64,000 nt of DNA from contig NZ_CP162601.1 in NCBI RefSeq assembly GCF_040957575.1, forward strand, positions 868,001-932,000. The letters run 5' to 3'. The notes below the pieces were generated by a model. That model worked only from the letters and a program-made list of their open reading frames with translations. It ran no database searches and was not told the origin of the DNA. Made by a program: the position numbers and the translations under genes. This document shows, piece after piece, positions 41,685 to 50,539 of the stretch; position 1 is the stretch's first letter; every line of letters starts with the position of its first letter. This stretch comes from Vibrio sp. HB236076 (lineage in GTDB: Bacteria; Pseudomonadota; Gammaproteobacteria; Enterobacterales; Vibrionaceae).

Positions 41685-42398
41685 ATGCAGTTTGGTCGCC
41701 ATATTTCTGGTCAATTTAATACGGAGTTAGAAGCCATCCGCACCCATGTGTTAACGATGGGGGGGTTAGTTGAGCAGCAACTGGCTTTTGCGATGCAGGC
41801 GTTACACAAAGACGACCACGACTTGGCCAAACGCGTGATTCAAGACGATCACAAAGTGAATGCGATGGAAGTGGCCATTGATCAGGTTTGTACCAAGATT
41901 ATTGCCAAGCGCCAGCCGACAGCCAAGGATTTGCGTTTGATCATTGCTATTATCAAAACCATCACCGATTTAGAGCGCATCGGCGATGTCGCCAGCCGCA
42001 TGGCACGAGTTGTGTTAGAGTCACCCAAAGAGCAACACTTTCAAATCTCTCTTGAGCCGTTGTGCCGCAAAGCCATCCACATGCTGCACGAGGTACTCGA
42101 TGCCTTTGCTCGCATGGACGCCACCGCGGCAGCGCGTTTGCATAAAACCGACGATATTCTCGATGAAGAATACGATGCGGTGATGAGGCAATTGATCGCA
42201 TTTATGGCTGAAGACCCGGGTAATATTCCGTCGGTACTGCAAGTGATGTGGTCTGCACGAGCGATTGAACGCGTTGGCGACCGGTGCCAAAATATCTGTG
42301 AGTACATTATCTATTTCGTCAAAGGTAAAGACGTTCGTCATTTAAGCCCGGAAAATTTGGACGATATTGTTACCCCAGAGGCACCGAACTCCCCTTAA
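41685..42398 (+). CDS. phoU: Phosphate signalling complex protein PhoU
   Basis: PhoU links Pst transporter status to PhoR and keeps the Pho regulon off when phosphate is ample. The 237-residue protein is two homologous three-helix bundles. Each carries the metal-binding E/DxxxD pattern, seen in KTITDLERIGDVASRMA (about 90) and SARAIERVGDRCQNICEYI (about 190). An AAGAGGG ribosome site precedes the ATG. It ends the rightward pst operon. Confidence 0.96.
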   Translation: MQFGRHISGQFNTELEAIRTHVLTMGGLVEQQLAFAMQALHKDDHDLAKRVIQDDHKVNAMEVAIDQVCTKIIAKRQPTAKDLRLIIAIIKTITDLERIGDVASRMARVVLESPKEQHFQISLEPLCRKAIHMLHEVLDAFARMDATAAARLHKTDDILDEEYDAVMRQLIAFMAEDPGNIPSVLQVMWSARAIERVGDRCQNICEYIIYFVKGKDVRHLSPENLDDIVTPEAPNSP

Positions 42399-42458
42399 GG
42401 TTCACGCCATGGCCAAAGCTTGGTGAGCACTTTTACCAACGCTTTGAAAATTAAATGC

Positions 42459-43046
42459 TTACCCGTTTATTCGTTTGCGATTGGACTGCCTTTGTAAAAT
42501 CAAGACAAACAACATACCTGCAATAAAGTTAGCAATAATCATGATGTACATGTAGCGGTCGCTTTTGCGGTAATGATGGTTGGAAATGGCGGTGACTTTG
42601 CCGTTTTCAAAGGTGATGCGAATAAAGCCCGCGACGCCGTGTTGATCGTAGATGGGCTCAACTAATTGCTGACGGCCAATTCTCGCGGTGGCCAGCGGTG
42701 TGTCGAGGCCTAAAATTTCTCTTGCTGAGCTCGCTTTGTCGCTGGCGGCGAGAGTGACCCCTTGGGCATCGTAAATGGTGGCATCGTGTACTAAGTGTTC
42801 GTGGGCCAGTTGATTGGCAAAGTCGAGCAGTTGATCTTGGTCTTTTTCTGTGATCATTTGACTGGCACTCAACGCCGCTTGAGAGATCAAAATATGGGTT
42901 AAAGTCTCAAGTTGTTTTGATTGTATACTGGCGTTGCCTTGACTGATCACCACACTGTTTTTGACGGTGAAAAATAAAATCCCCGCCAAGATAACCAAAG
43001 CGATGGCTTTAAGGGTATTGCGAACAGAAAAAAGGGATTCAGTCAT
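42459..43046 (-). CDS. YtjB (Smp/AhpA) family membrane protein
   Basis: A small protein with an N-terminal helix (about 12-32), a periplasmic domain and a C-terminal helix (TM near ImmIANFIAGMLFVLIL). The segment DATIYDAQGVTLAAS and the IVEPI-like RQQLVEPIYDQHGVAGFIRI match YtjB of E. coli, which is also divergent from serB. Function is not established. I use the ATG at 43046; in-frame ATG and TTG codons lie 6 and 15 nt upstream and no ribosome site decides between them. Confidence 0.8.
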   Translation of the reverse strand: MTESLFSVRNTLKAIALVILAGILFFTVKNSVVISQGNASIQSKQLETLTHILISQAALSASQMITEKDQDQLLDFANQLAHEHLVHDATIYDAQGVTLAASDKASSAREILGLDTPLATARIGRQQLVEPIYDQHGVAGFIRITFENGKVTAISNHHYRKSDRYMYIMIIANFIAGMLFVLILQRQSNRKRING

Positions 43047-43151
43047 GCACATTTCAATCAATAATTAAGCCAACCCACAGTTTGATACTTGCATTGATAA
43101 ATTGCAATAGGGTAAGTTAGCCTTAATTCTATTCGTCTTCACAGGGAAGCA

Positions 43152-44111
43152 TTGGTTTTGTTAACAATAAAAAAACAGACAAGGTTACTTCAACGTCTAC
43201 CAGAGCAGCGAAAGGCCGCCAATATTGACAAGCGCAAAGGGCACTGGATCATTTACGGCGAGTACTTATCGCCTTCACATTTTAACGACATGGACGCCTT
43301 TACGGGTGAAACGAGTCTCGTGTTGCAAACATGGCAAGTGGGTCGTTATGAAGTGGCACTGATGTCAGGTTTTTTGACGCCCGAGCACGAAACCATTTTA
43401 CAAGCGTTAAAGCTTGACTATGCCGACTTAAGTGAAGTGCCGGATTTAACCAAACCAGGCCTGATTGTGATGGACATGGACTCAACGGCGATTGAAATTG
43501 AGTGTATTGATGAAATTGCCAAATTGGCTGGTGTTGGTGAAGAAGTTGCTCAAGTGACTGAGTTGGCCATGCAAGGGGAGTTGGATTTCGAGCAAAGCTT
43601 GCGCCAACGCGTCGCAACGCTCGCCAATGCACCTGAATCTATTTTAGAAGAAGTGCGCGCTTCATTGCCCTTAATGCCAGAGCTCGAAATCATGATTGAG
43701 ACCTTGCAGCAATTTGGTTGGAAAACCGCGATTGCCTCTGGTGGCTTTACGTATTTTTCTGATGAAGTAAAACGTTTAGTCAATTTAGATTTTGCTAAGT
43801 CAAATCAATTAGAAATTAAAGACGGACAGTTGACCGGCCAAGTGTTGGGCTCTGTGGTGTCGGCACAAACCAAAGCCGAAGTCCTGCTCTCTTTATGCCA
43901 AGAGTACGATGTTGAGATACACAACTCGATTGCCATTGGCGATGGCGCTAATGATCTTGCGATGATGTCTGTAGCGGGATTAGGCATTGCCTATCACGCG
44001 AAGCCCAAAGTCGAACAACAAGCTTCAGTCGCGATCCGTTATGCAGACCTTGGGGGGGTGGTCTGTATCTTAAGTGGTATCTTGGCTAAGCAGCAAAAGT
44101 TAAGCTGGTAA
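43152..44111 (+). CDS. serB: Phosphoserine phosphatase
   Basis: SerB dephosphorylates phosphoserine in the last step of serine synthesis. The C-terminal HAD domain has the nucleophile motif VMDMDSTAIEIECIDE (D108, D110), SGGFT near 197, and GDGANDLAMM near 263 with the Mg ligands. An N-terminal region of about 95 residues corresponds to the ACT-like domain of the E. coli enzyme. The start is TTG, preceded by AGGGAA at good spacing. It is divergent from ytjB, as in E. coli. Confidence 0.94.
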   Translation: MVLLTIKKQTRLLQRLPEQRKAANIDKRKGHWIIYGEYLSPSHFNDMDAFTGETSLVLQTWQVGRYEVALMSGFLTPEHETILQALKLDYADLSEVPDLTKPGLIVMDMDSTAIEIECIDEIAKLAGVGEEVAQVTELAMQGELDFEQSLRQRVATLANAPESILEEVRASLPLMPELEIMIETLQQFGWKTAIASGGFTYFSDEVKRLVNLDFAKSNQLEIKDGQLTGQVLGSVVSAQTKAEVLLSLCQEYDVEIHNSIAIGDGANDLAMMSVAGLGIAYHAKPKVEQQASVAIRYADLGGVVCILSGILAKQQKLSW

Positions 44112-44120
44112 GTAAACTTC

Positions 44121-44148
44121 GCCCTTGTTGTGTCTGCAGCAAGGGCGT
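44121..44148. terminator. Hairpin after serB
   Basis: Stem CGCCCTTG/CAAGGGCG with a 12-nt loop, 9 bp after the serB stop. There is no T run, so it may stabilise the 3' end rather than terminate. Confidence 0.45.
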
Positions 44149-44254
44149 ACCTAATTGCATCCACCTCACTCATTACACGTCTGATCAAGGCGCGAATACA
44201 CCTTGTGTTCAGCGTCTTATGTATGACGACCCGCAACAGAGGTCATTACTGGGC

Positions 44255-46603
44255 TTAATGGGTTAACTGTAAGCGGATCAGGACTTCTTCGGTAATGTCT
44301 TCTATCTCCCCGTAGCCGACCAAATTGGTGAGCTCTCTTTCCAAAGCACTGGCTTGATGTACGCTGACTTGGGTCAAATCGTTAAGCTCTTGTTGTAGTA
44401 ACAAGGTGATCGGGCTGTAAATTGGCGCCATCGACAATCTTAAAGCGATAAACTCACCCGAAATTTGGGCCGATTTGATGAAGGCAATACGCTGCTTAAT
44501 ATTGGTAAAGTCTTGGGCTAACTTGGTGTGGATGGCAACGGGTTTTCGGCCCAGTTTTTCTAAGCCTATGTAGATTTCAAAACTTGATGATGTTTGTTTT
44601 TCACTGCGCTTTAACGGCGTGGCCAACAAGGTGTTAGTACGATTTTTAAACAGTGGCTCTAAGGAAATATATTCTTTATGGCCAAGGTTTGACAATACAT
44701 CGATGTGTTTAGGCAACGGATAAGACACGCCAATGACTCGGGTTTGAAAGCCGTGCATGCCTTTATCAATGTAAAAAGGGAAGACTTTCATCTTACTGAG
44801 CAAGGTTTGGTGCAAGGCGTTGAGCATGCCATGAGAGGGCAGTCGCTCTTCTTTTTCTTTGAGTTTGTCTTTGTTGAGCTTAAAGATGGATTTAAGAAAA
44901 GCACTGACTTTGCTGGTTTCGTCGTTTTCTTGCATGACTAACTGTATTGAATTGCCCTCATTGCTCACTTTGACCACTTTATAAGGTATGGTCGATAAGT
45001 CGAGCTGCTTACTGGCTTTGTTGAGTTCGATCATATTAATCGAAATGAGCTCACCGACGTGATAAGGCAGTGGCGATAGTGCCTGTACACTGATGCCTTT
45101 ACCTGAAAAATCGACCGAATGACCCTGTACTTGCCCCTTGGTGGGATGAGTTAAGATCAGCGGGGTTTTGAAAATAAAACGCGGTTCTTTGCGTCGAGAG
45201 GTGGCATCGAAATAGACACTGCGAGGGTTGCCAACCAAGCGTCGACTCTGTCTGAACGAGTTGAGTTCTGTGACAGGTAAACGGGGCTTTTCAGACAAGA
45301 GATAATCGTTGGCCTGCTGGTGGTCGCCGATTTCTTGTAGTACTGCACAATGAGTGAGATCGTTAACACACTCGCCAAGCTCTTCTTGAAAGCGAGACAG
45401 TTGCTCTTTGTCTTCTGGGAGTAAGCGATAAAAGGACACCTGAAACACTTTCCAGCTCTCGCGTTTGGCGCCCACATGCCAAAAGAGCCTGGTCTGCTCT
45501 TGAGTCGCTTCGGTTGGGAACATCGAGTAAAAAAAGGTTTTCTGTTCGTGCTGGTGCTGAAAGGCATACAGTTTACAGCTGCCCTGAGACATATCACTGT
45601 GGGTGAGATTTTTTAGCCGCTGCGGGTGAAACAAGGTGCCGAGGACTTGTTGGCCTTGTTCATTGTGCCAATATTGCCAAATGCGTTGGTTATTGGGCGT
45701 TAACATCGCAAGCTTTAACTCATCTTGGCTAAAGAAAAGCGGTAAATGGCAAGTGTGCTTTAAAAAAATGTGTTCAAACCCTCTTGCTCGAGCACGAAGG
45801 ATTTTATCTTGGTTGTCGTGTTTCAAGCGCTTTTGCGGGTTGCGCAGGGCGTCGTCAATCAAGGTGGCCAGCAAGTCTTTTTCCGAGGCTTTAACGGTGC
45901 GCAGAATTTTTATCGCGTCGTTGTCGAGGTTTTCTTCGACCGCAAGTAGGCGTAATTTTAACTTGTAATCTTGGCTTGGCGTTGCGTATTGTAGGTATTC
46001 GACAAACTCGACATCTAAAATGTCGCCGAGTTGATAGACAAACGCACTGGGGACTTTGATCTTAGCGCCAGACTCTGACATATCAATGGTCAAACCGTGA
46101 ATGATTTGACCTTTGGGTAAGGTAATTTCCACTTGGGTTTGTAAGCGCAAGCGTTTTTCTTGTCGTTTTAGGTCTTGGCCCAGTTGAATTGGTTCGGCTT
46201 GAAAAGGACTGTCTTCTGAGGTGATCTGATTACTCGACGGCGCCGGAGCGCGATTTTTGGCGATAATGCGGTAGTTATTTCGAGTATTGGACAGCGCTTC
46301 CCATACCCCGGTGGTGTAACCGCCAAATTTTTTGGTTTGCTTTTGATAGTCGTTAAAAGCGACATCATCGAGCCAATGGCGTCGGCCATCAAGTCGATAC
46401 TCGCGACAGTCTCCATTGACACGCCCTCGCAGGTCAATGGTGCGACCACAGGGTTCCATAAGGCGATTCAATTCGATTTTAACGATGATTTTGGCCGAAG
46501 GATGAAAATCAGCAACCAACCTTTCCAATACCTGCTCAAAATCAGGAGCGTGGTAAACAGGAATGAGGCGTTCGACAAGTGAGAGTATTTCGGATGGTTG
46601 CAT
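44255..46603 (-). CDS. Large protein with two PilZ c-di-GMP-binding motifs (PlzC-like)
   Basis: A 782-residue cytoplasmic protein with no membrane segment. Two PilZ signatures are visible: R147xxxR151 with D174-M-S-E-S-G179 (DMSESG), and R471xxxR475 with D498-F-S-G-K-G503 (DFSGKG). Both keep the RxxxR and D/NxSxxG residues that bind cyclic di-GMP. The other regions have no recognised domain. Its position between serB and radA matches V. cholerae PlzC (VC2344), from memory. A role in c-di-GMP output such as motility or biofilm is likely but not shown by sequence. Confidence 0.85.
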   Translation of the reverse strand: MQPSEILSLVERLIPVYHAPDFEQVLERLVADFHPSAKIIVKIELNRLMEPCGRTIDLRGRVNGDCREYRLDGRRHWLDDVAFNDYQKQTKKFGGYTTGVWEALSNTRNNYRIIAKNRAPAPSSNQITSEDSPFQAEPIQLGQDLKRQEKRLRLQTQVEITLPKGQIIHGLTIDMSESGAKIKVPSAFVYQLGDILDVEFVEYLQYATPSQDYKLKLRLLAVEENLDNDAIKILRTVKASEKDLLATLIDDALRNPQKRLKHDNQDKILRARARGFEHIFLKHTCHLPLFFSQDELKLAMLTPNNQRIWQYWHNEQGQQVLGTLFHPQRLKNLTHSDMSQGSCKLYAFQHQHEQKTFFYSMFPTEATQEQTRLFWHVGAKRESWKVFQVSFYRLLPEDKEQLSRFQEELGECVNDLTHCAVLQEIGDHQQANDYLLSEKPRLPVTELNSFRQSRRLVGNPRSVYFDATSRRKEPRFIFKTPLILTHPTKGQVQGHSVDFSGKGISVQALSPLPYHVGELISINMIELNKASKQLDLSTIPYKVVKVSNEGNSIQLVMQENDETSKVSAFLKSIFKLNKDKLKEKEERLPSHGMLNALHQTLLSKMKVFPFYIDKGMHGFQTRVIGVSYPLPKHIDVLSNLGHKEYISLEPLFKNRTNTLLATPLKRSEKQTSSSFEIYIGLEKLGRKPVAIHTKLAQDFTNIKQRIAFIKSAQISGEFIALRLSMAPIYSPITLLLQQELNDLTQVSVHQASALERELTNLVGYGEIEDITEEVLIRLQLTH

Positions 46604-46772
46604 TTCTTCTGATACATTTCGAATTTATAATAAGGTCATCGACAAAATACCGAGAAACTTGATTTAAATAAAGCATTAAACAAATTGTTGTGCTAATTCT
46701 GTTAAGTCACGAGCTTAGTTTCTGATATTTTTTCAATCTCTTAAATCTTCGACGAATCAAATAAGGTCTGTA

Positions 46773-48152
46773 ATGGCAAAAGCAAAAAGAGCTTATGTGT
46801 GTAACGACTGTGGTGCCGATTTTCCACGTTGGCAGGGACAGTGCAATGCATGTGGGGCTTGGAACACAATTACCGAAGTGCGCTTGCCGGCCTCTCCCGC
46901 GGTGGCGAGGCAGGAGCGAGCAAGTGGCTATGCAGGTTCTGCCGGTGGTCAACAAGTGCAAGTTTTATCTGAGATAGATCTGCAAGAAGTCCCTCGTTTT
47001 ACCAGTACCTTTAAAGAATTTGACCGTGTACTTGGCGGAGGCATTGTACCGGGAGCCGCCATCTTGATTGGTGGTAGCCCTGGGGCGGGTAAATCAACCT
47101 TGTTATTACAAACCATGTGTTATCTCTCTTCACAAATGCCAACCTTGTACGTCACCGGTGAAGAATCGCTGCAGCAAGTGGCGCTGCGAGCATCGCGCTT
47201 GGGGCTTCCTAAGCACGATCTAAAAATGCTCTCCGAAACCAATGTCGACACCATCTGCCAAATCGCAGCAAAAGAACAGCCCAAAATTATGGTGATTGAC
47301 TCGATTCAAGTGATGCACGTGGCCGATGTGCAATCGTCACCGGGGAGTGTTGCTCAAGTGCGAGAGTCAGCGACAGCACTCACGCGTTACGCGAAGCAAA
47401 ATAATGTGGCCGTGTTTATCGTTGGTCATGTGACAAAAGACGGTACCTTGGCCGGTCCTAAAGTACTCGAGCACATCATCGATTGCTCGGTGTTATTAGA
47501 CGGCGGTACTGACAGCCGTTTTCGTACCATGCGCAGCCACAAAAACCGCTTTGGGGCGGTCAATGAACTCGGGGTGTTTGCGATGACAGAACAGGGATTA
47601 AAAGAGGTCAATAATCCTTCCGCGATTTTCCTCTCGCGGGGCGAAGAGCAAACCTCAGGCAGTTCTGTCATGGTGCTTTGGGAAGGAACGCGTCCTTTAT
47701 TGGTCGAAATTCAGGCCTTGGTCGATTATTCCCAATTGGCCAACCCAAGGCGGGTTGCTGTTGGTTTGGAACAAAACCGTTTGTCATTGTTGTTGGCGGT
47801 GTTGCACAAACACGGCGGATTACAGATGGCCGACCAAGATGTGTTTGTCAATGTTGTTGGCGGCGTTAAAGTGACCGAAACCAGTGCCGATTTGGCGCTT
47901 GTGGTGGCACTGTTATCGAGTTTTAGAGACCGGCCTTTACCCAAAGATGTGGTGATTTTTGGCGAAGTTGGCTTGGCAGGGGAGATCCGACCGGTGCCAA
48001 GTGGCCAGGAACGACTAAAAGAAGCGTTTAAACACGGCTTTACCAAAGCCATTGTTCCCAAAGCAAATATGCCTAAAGGCGGCGTGCAAGGGATGGAAAT
48101 TCATGCGGTTAGTAAGCTATCAGAAGCCATTGAGGCATTTGACGGACTATAA
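46773..48152 (+). CDS. radA: DNA repair protein RadA (Sms)
   Basis: RadA is a RecA-like hexameric helicase that promotes branch migration during recombination. The 459-residue protein has an N-terminal C4 zinc finger (CNDCG...CNACG, residues 10-27). The RecA-like core has Walker A GGSPGAGKST near 100, the RadA-specific KNRFGAVNE near 253, and a C-terminal Lon-protease-like domain (from about 290) without an obvious catalytic Ser. It is divergent from the PilZ gene. Confidence 0.96.
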   Translation: MAKAKRAYVCNDCGADFPRWQGQCNACGAWNTITEVRLPASPAVARQERASGYAGSAGGQQVQVLSEIDLQEVPRFTSTFKEFDRVLGGGIVPGAAILIGGSPGAGKSTLLLQTMCYLSSQMPTLYVTGEESLQQVALRASRLGLPKHDLKMLSETNVDTICQIAAKEQPKIMVIDSIQVMHVADVQSSPGSVAQVRESATALTRYAKQNNVAVFIVGHVTKDGTLAGPKVLEHIIDCSVLLDGGTDSRFRTMRSHKNRFGAVNELGVFAMTEQGLKEVNNPSAIFLSRGEEQTSGSSVMVLWEGTRPLLVEIQALVDYSQLANPRRVAVGLEQNRLSLLLAVLHKHGGLQMADQDVFVNVVGGVKVTETSADLALVVALLSSFRDRPLPKDVVIFGEVGLAGEIRPVPSGQERLKEAFKHGFTKAIVPKANMPKGGVQGMEIHAVSKLSEAIEAFDGL

Positions 48153-48321
48153 ATCTTACAAAACTTAGCCGTTAAGGTTTATTTCGTCGCTGACGATCGT
48201 TAGACTAGCAGGTGATATAGATAAGCGAGGAAGTTTAGTCATCGGGTTTTTACCCAAAAGCGCCGTAAACTAAATATTTTTTCACATATGTGCTTGCAGA
48301 GCTATCAGTCTTTATAGATTG

Positions 48322-48330
48322 TGATATACT
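48322..48330 (+). promoter_or_regulatory. Extended -10 promoter of fusA2
   Basis: TGATATACT is an extended -10 (TG-N-TATACT) 38 bp before the fusA2 ATG. No matching -35 is obvious at 17 bp; TTGCAG at 48294 is too far. Confidence 0.5.
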
Positions 48331-48367
48331 CTGCGCGCAATTTATACCTTATAAACAGAGTAAGACA

Positions 48368-50452
48368 ATGGCAGATTTATCAAAGTACAGAAACATTGGT
48401 ATTTTCGCGCACGTTGATGCGGGTAAAACCACCACGACTGAGCGTATCCTTAAGCTCACCGGTAAAATCCATAAAACGGGTGAAGTACACGACGGTGAGT
48501 CTACTACTGACTTCATGGAGCAAGAAGCTGAGCGCGGTATTACTATCCAGTCAGCGGCTGTAACATGTGAGTGGAATGGTCACCGCCTAAACGTTATCGA
48601 TACTCCTGGACACGTTGACTTTACCGTTGAAGTTTACCGTTCTCTTAAAGTTCTCGATGGTGGTATCGGTGTATTCTGTGGTTCTGGTGGTGTTGAGCCT
48701 CAGTCAGAAACCAACTGGCGTTACGCGAACGAATCAGAAGTTGCTCGTCTAATTTTTGTCAACAAATTGGACCGTATGGGCGCTGACTTCTACCGTGTTG
48801 TCGATCAAGTGAAAAACGTTCTAGCAGCGACACCACTTGTGATGACACTTCCTATCGGTATCGAAGACGAGTTCGTTGGTGTTGTAGACGTACTAACGCG
48901 TAAAGCGTACGTATGGGATGACTCTGGTCTTCCTGAAAACTACGAAATCAAAGATATCCCTGCGGATATGGTTGACGATGTAGAACAATACCGCGAAGAG
49001 TTGGTTGAAACTGCAGTTGAGCAAGACGACGACCTAATGGAAGCGTACATGGAAGGCGAAGAGCCAACCATCGAGCAACTAAAAGCGTGTATCCGTAAAG
49101 GTACTCGTGATCTTGCGTTCTTCCCAACTTACTGTGGTTCTGCCTTTAAAAACAAAGGTGTTCAGCTTGTTCTTGATGCAGTAGTTGATTACCTACCTGC
49201 ACCACACGAAGTTGAGCCTCAGCCGCTAACTCACCCAGAAACTGGTGAGCCAACAGGTGAAGTTGCGACAGTCTCTGAAGACGAGCCGCTACGCGCACTT
49301 GCGTTTAAGATTATGGATGACCGTTTTGGCGCCCTAACTTTCGTCCGTATTTACTCTGGTAAGTTGAAGAAAGGTGATACCGTTCTTAACTCTGCTACTG
49401 GTAAAACTGAACGTATCGGTCGTATGTGTGAAATGCAAGCGGACGAGCGTAACGAGCTTACTGAAGCGCACGCTGGTGACATCATTGCAATCGTTGGTAT
49501 GAAGAACGTGCAAACAGGTCACACTCTTTGTGATCCTAAGCACGAGTGTACTCTAGAAGCGATGATCTTCCCAGAACCAGTAATCTCAATTGCTGTTTCT
49601 CCTAAAGACAAAGGTTCTACTGAGAAAATGGGTATCGCGATCGGTAAAATGGTTGCAGAAGATCCATCTTTCCAAGTTGAAACTGACGAAGATTCAGGCG
49701 AAACCATCCTTAAAGGTATGGGTGAGCTTCACCTAGATATCAAAGTTGATATCTTGAAGCGTACTTACGGCGTTGAGCTAGAAGTAGGTGCTCCTCAGGT
49801 TGCTTACCGTGAAACCATCACACAAGCAATCGAAGACAGCTACACGCACAAGAAGCAGTCTGGTGGTTCTGGTCAGTTCGCGAAAATTGACTACCGTATC
49901 AAACCAGGCGAGTCTAACTCTGGCTTTACGTTCTCTTCAACAGTTGTTGGTGGTAACGTACCAAAAGAATTCTGGCCTGCAGTTGAGAAAGGTTTCGCTA
50001 GCATGATGAACGAAGGTGTTCTTGCTGGCTTCCCAACTCTAGACGTTGAAGTTGAGCTATTCGACGGTGGTTTCCACGCGGTCGACTCTTCAGCCATCGC
50101 TTACGAAATCGCAGCGAAAGGTGCATTCCGTCAGTCTATGCCTAAAGCAGGTGCACAACTTCTTGAGCCTATCATGAAAGTTGACGTATTCAGCCCAGAT
50201 GACAACGTTGGTGATGTTATCGGTGACCTTAACCGTCGTCGTGGTATGATCAAAGACCAACAAGCTGGCGCGACAGGTGTTCGTATTAAAGCTGACGTTC
50301 CTCTATCTGAAATGTTCGGCTACATCGGTCACTTGCGTACAATCACTTCAGGTCGTGGTCAATTCTCTATGGAATTTGCTCACTACTCTCCTTGTCCTGC
50401 TAACGTTGCAGAGCAAGTTATCGCTGAAGTTAAAGAGCGCAACGCTAAGTAA
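48368..50452 (+). CDS. fusA2: Elongation factor G, second paralogue (EF-G2)
   Basis: A translational GTPase of the EF-G family with 694 residues. The G domain has [21 protein letters not shown] and NKLDRMGAD; domains II-V follow. Its isolated location, away from rpsL-rpsG-tufA and next to radA, marks it as the second EF-G of Vibrio (VC2342 in V. cholerae, from memory). I start at [11 protein letters not shown]; the 26-codon upstream extension lacks a ribosome site. Codon use is strikingly restricted (GGT, CGT, GTT, AAC dominate), unlike its neighbours and typical of very highly expressed genes. Division of labour with EF-G1 (translocation versus recycling) is unknown here. Confidence 0.93.
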   Translation: MADLSKYRNIGIFAHVDAGKTTTTERILKLTGKIHKTGEVHDGESTTDFMEQEAERGITIQSAAVTCEWNGHRLNVIDTPGHVDFTVEVYRSLKVLDGGIGVFCGSGGVEPQSETNWRYANESEVARLIFVNKLDRMGADFYRVVDQVKNVLAATPLVMTLPIGIEDEFVGVVDVLTRKAYVWDDSGLPENYEIKDIPADMVDDVEQYREELVETAVEQDDDLMEAYMEGEEPTIEQLKACIRKGTRDLAFFPTYCGSAFKNKGVQLVLDAVVDYLPAPHEVEPQPLTHPETGEPTGEVATVSEDEPLRALAFKIMDDRFGALTFVRIYSGKLKKGDTVLNSATGKTERIGRMCEMQADERNELTEAHAGDIIAIVGMKNVQTGHTLCDPKHECTLEAMIFPEPVISIAVSPKDKGSTEKMGIAIGKMVAEDPSFQVETDEDSGETILKGMGELHLDIKVDILKRTYGVELEVGAPQVAYRETITQAIEDSYTHKKQSGGSGQFAKIDYRIKPGESNSGFTFSSTVVGGNVPKEFWPAVEKGFASMMNEGVLAGFPTLDVEVELFDGGFHAVDSSAIAYEIAAKGAFRQSMPKAGAQLLEPIMKVDVFSPDDNVGDVIGDLNRRRGMIKDQQAGATGVRIKADVPLSEMFGYIGHLRTITSGRGQFSMEFAHYSPCPANVAEQVIAEVKERNAK

Positions 50453-50480
50453 TTTGTCCTTTGACAAGTTTCTGGTCATA

Positions 50481-50509
50481 AAAAACCCTCGCCTAGCGAG
50501 GGTTTTTTT
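50481..50509. terminator. Bidirectional intrinsic terminator after fusA2
   Basis: Stem ACCCTCGC/GCGAGGGT with loop CTA, flanked by A5 and T7. It serves fusA2 rightward and the acyl-CoA ligase gene leftward. Confidence 0.92.
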
Positions 50510-50539
50510 ATTAGTGAAGTCTAGAGTAACGACAGCCCA

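Noticed and set aside
48290-48367. 26-codon N-terminal extension of fusA2
   Set aside because: It includes the extended -10 and has no ribosome site; EF-G proteins start at the [15 protein letters not shown] N-terminus.
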